Source: Betaproteobacteria bacterium (GTDB lineage: Bacteria > Pseudomonadota > Gammaproteobacteria > Burkholderiales > Thiobacteraceae). Taken from it: a DNA stretch of 36,503 bases. A program made the translations under genes and the position numbers. Shown here piece by piece: positions 34,622 to 36,503 of the stretch; the stretch's first letter is position 1; each line of letters starts with the position of its first letter. Below the pieces are notes generated by a model. It was given only the letters and a program-made list of their open reading frames with translations. It had not been told where the DNA came from and ran no database searches. The stretch spans positions 1 through 36,503 of the forward strand of contig JANYAU010000039.1 in NCBI GenBank assembly GCA_025361165.1, in the 5' to 3' direction.

Positions 34622-36503
34622 TTACTTCGCCCGCTCCTGCAACAGGGCTTCAAATTGCTCTGAGGGAACCGCCTTGGAATATAAAAAGCCCTGCGCATAG
34701 TCGCAACCATAAGCCGCAAGCAGATCGCGCTGCCGTTCGGTTTCCACTCCCTCTGCTATTACTTTCAGCCCCAGTTTATGTGCCATAACGATAATCGCCT
34801 CGCACAAGGCCATATCGTCCGCGTCATCTTCCAGGTTGCGTACAAAAGACTGATCGATCTTGAGGTAATCGATGTCGAATTTCTTGAGGTAGGACAGCGA
34901 TGAATAGCCCGTGCCAAAATCATCAAGCGCCACCTGAACACCCGCGTCACGGAAAGAGAGCAGCTTCTCGGTGACGTTTATCTCCGCGTTCAGCAACAAA
35001 CCTTCGGTGATTTCAATGGCCAGACTTTGCCCGGGCAAGTCCATTGCACGCAAATGGCTGGTCCACGACGATTCGTCATCTACGCTATTCTGGCGGAACT
35101 GCACGGGTGATACATTCACACTGATTTGAAACTCAGGCACGAACCTCTCTCTCCAGCGCTTTAGCTGACGTGCTGCCTCGCGGAAAACCCAGTCGCCAAT
35201 TTCATGAATTAGCCCTGACTCTTCCGCCAGCGGTATGAACTGCATGGGGCTGACCATGCCGCGCTCCGGGTGCTGCCAGCGCACCAGCGCCTCGGCTTTG
35301 TAAATCTTGCCGCTCGCCATTTCCACAATAGGCTGGTAGTAAACCGCGAGCTGTTTAGCAGCCAGAACGTTGCGCAAATCCTTGCCCAGGCGCATGCGGG
35401 TTTGGGCAGCTTCCTGCAACGCCGCGGTGAAGTAGCTGAAGCGGCCGCGTCCTGAATTTTTGGCGAGATACATCGCCTGATCGGCGTTCTTGATCAGGGT
35501 ATCCACATTCTGGGCATCGTTGGGATACAAGGTAATGCCCACACTGGCCGACACAAAGGCTGTCTCTTGCAGTAGCTGAAAGGGTGCTGCAAGGCGCTCA
35601 ATAATATTCTGGGCAATGCGCTCGACGCTGTTGACATCCTCCACCGCGGACAAGATGACGGTAAATTCGTCGCCCCCCAGGCGGGCAACGGTATCCGATT
35701 CACGTACATACTCAGCAATTCGCCGCGCTGCCTCAACCAGGAGAACATCGCCCTGCGCGTGCCCCAGGGTGTCGTTCACCTCTTTAAAGTGATCAAGATC
35801 CAGTAGCATTAGCGCCATCGGTAAACCGGAACGGTGCGACTTCTTGATTGCCTGTTCCAGCCTGTCGTAAAACATGTGGCGGTTGGGCAGGCCGGTCAAG
35901 GTATCGAAATTGGCCTGTTGCCAGATCAGCTCTTCGGACTCCTTCTTTTTGGTAATGTCAGAGAACAGCGAGACATAACGGTGTGCCGAGCCATCATTAT
36001 GGTAGATAGTGTTAATGGTGATCCACTCGAGATAGAGTTCACCATTCTTGCGCCGGTTCCATATCTCGCCCTGCCAATGCCCGGTAGTGTTGATTTCGTT
36101 CCACATGGCTTGATAGAAGGCGTGGTCATGGCGGCCGGAACTGAGCATGCTGGTATTCCTGCCGACGACCTCTTCCAGCGTGTATCCCGTCACCTCGGTA
36201 AAGGCAGGGTTGACACTGACGATGGCGCCATTGCTATCGGTAACCGTCATAGCCTCGCTGCTATTCTGGTACACCATTGCGGCCAACTGTAGTTCTTCCT
36301 GGCGCTCTTTCAACGCTTCTTCCGCCCGATTACGCTCGGCGATCTCCTTGATCATTCCCCCGGCCAAATTTAGCGCACGCCAGCGTTGAGTGGCAAACAC
36401 CCAGATCAGCCCCGAGACCATCCCGCTCAGTAGCGTTCCGAAGAGCAGGATGTGCAAGGGCTTGTTCTGGTCAAAGGCGGCATGAAATGCCGGGCGCGAG
36501 GTG
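34622..36503 (-). CDS. Membrane PAS-GGDEF-EAL cyclic-di-GMP protein (5' end cut by window)
   Basis: The frame is open to the window edge, so the N-terminus is missing. The 46 bases before the first TTG codon read on as FHAAFDQNKP, which together with the following membrane helix suggests a CHASE-like sensor upstream. After the helix (about residues 3-22, counted from TTG 36457) come a PAS domain (about 55-170), GGDEF with intact GGDEF (261-265) and an I-site RESD placed five residues earlier, and an EAL domain with KAEALVRW (EAL at 389-391) and DDFGTGYSSL. Both catalytic motifs look intact, so it could make or break cyclic di-GMP. The signal is unknown. Its stop lies 91 bp upstream of the rlmM start. 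Confidence 0.9.
   Translation of the reverse strand, partial: TSRPAFHAAFDQNKPLHILLFGTLLSGMVSGLIWVFATQRWRALNLAGGMIKEIAERNRAEEALKERQEELQLAAMVYQNSSEAMTVTDSNGAIVSVNPAFTEVTGYTLEEVVGRNTSMLSSGRHDHAFYQAMWNEINTTGHWQGEIWNRRKNGELYLEWITINTIYHNDGSAHRYVSLFSDITKKKESEELIWQQANFDTLTGLPNRHMFYDRLEQAIKKSHRSGLPMALMLLDLDHFKEVNDTLGHAQGDVLLVEAARRIAEYVRESDTVARLGGDEFTVILSAVEDVNSVERIAQNIIERLAAPFQLLQETAFVSASVGITLYPNDAQNVDTLIKNADQAMYLAKNSGRGRFSYFTAALQEAAQTRMRLGKDLRNVLAAKQLAVYYQPIVEMASGKIYKAEALVRWQHPERGMVSPMQFIPLAEESGLIHEIGDWVFREAARQLKRWRERFVPEFQISVNVSPVQFRQNSVDDESSWTSHLRAMDLPGQSLAIEITEGLLLNAEINVTEKLLSFRDAGVQVALDDFGTGYSSLSYLKKFDIDYLKIDQSFVRNLEDDADDMALCEAIIVMAHKLGLKVIAEGVETERQRDLLAAYGCDYAQGFLYSKAVPSEQFEALLQERAK

Noticed and set aside
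1-36503. CRISPR array, tRNA or rRNA genes, insertion sequences
   Set aside because: I saw no regularly spaced repeats, no tRNA-like cloverleaf, no rRNA sequence and no transposase.

Overview
The window looks like chromosome of a betaproteobacterium (Nitrosomonadales-like is my best guess; GC content appears moderate). The clues are a metX-metW pair, a DUF3567-type small protein (a family I know mainly from Betaproteobacteria), RlmM, and a TauE/SafE-like membrane protein of the kind found near cytochrome oxidase maturation genes. The assignment rests on recalled family distributions, not on a search.

About 952-28175 (minus strand) is an accessory block: a 22-gene, tightly packed extracellular contractile injection system (eCIS; Afp/PVC-like) operon, preceded on the same strand by its probable regulator. 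Read 5' to 3', the operon runs: 99-aa winged-helix-like protein, sheath, tube, zinc-knuckle baseplate-associated protein, disordered Pro-rich protein, DUF4255/Pvc16-like terminator, Pvc15-like AAA+ ATPase, a 134-aa protein, three tandem DUF4157 effector-like proteins, CIS-tube/Pvc7-like protein, LysM protein, gp27-like hub, gp5-like spike, PAAR-like tip, gp25-like wedge, two J-type wedge proteins, gpI-like protein, a DUF6519/beta-helix fibre-like protein and a small helical protein. Capsid, terminase, portal, integrase and lysis genes are absent, so this is a dedicated injection system and not a prophage. Most neighbours share ATGA 4-bp overlaps; only the effector cassette has gaps of 60-110 bp.

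The most notable points are these. (1) The three effectors share a nearly identical leader plus DUF4157 module that stops just after HELTHVVQQ. Their C-termini are unrelated, and one is clearly AT-richer, as expected of an exchangeable payload cassette. (2) A near-consensus sigma-54 promoter (26533-26548) sits in front of the operon, with an IHF-like site and an 8-bp-arm inverted repeat upstream. The adjacent enhancer-binding protein carries a GAFTTA variant of the GAFTGA loop. (3) No recognisable tape-measure protein is present, and there is only one sheath and one tube gene.

The flanks are ordinary chromosome. On the left are GTAG-headed REP-like palindromes and the TauE/SafE-like gene. On the right are a decayed rhomboid gene (frameshift, internal stop and missing 3' part), metW/metX, an AAA ATPase, two small hypotheticals, a TPR protein, rlmM, and a PAS-GGDEF-EAL protein cut by the window edge.
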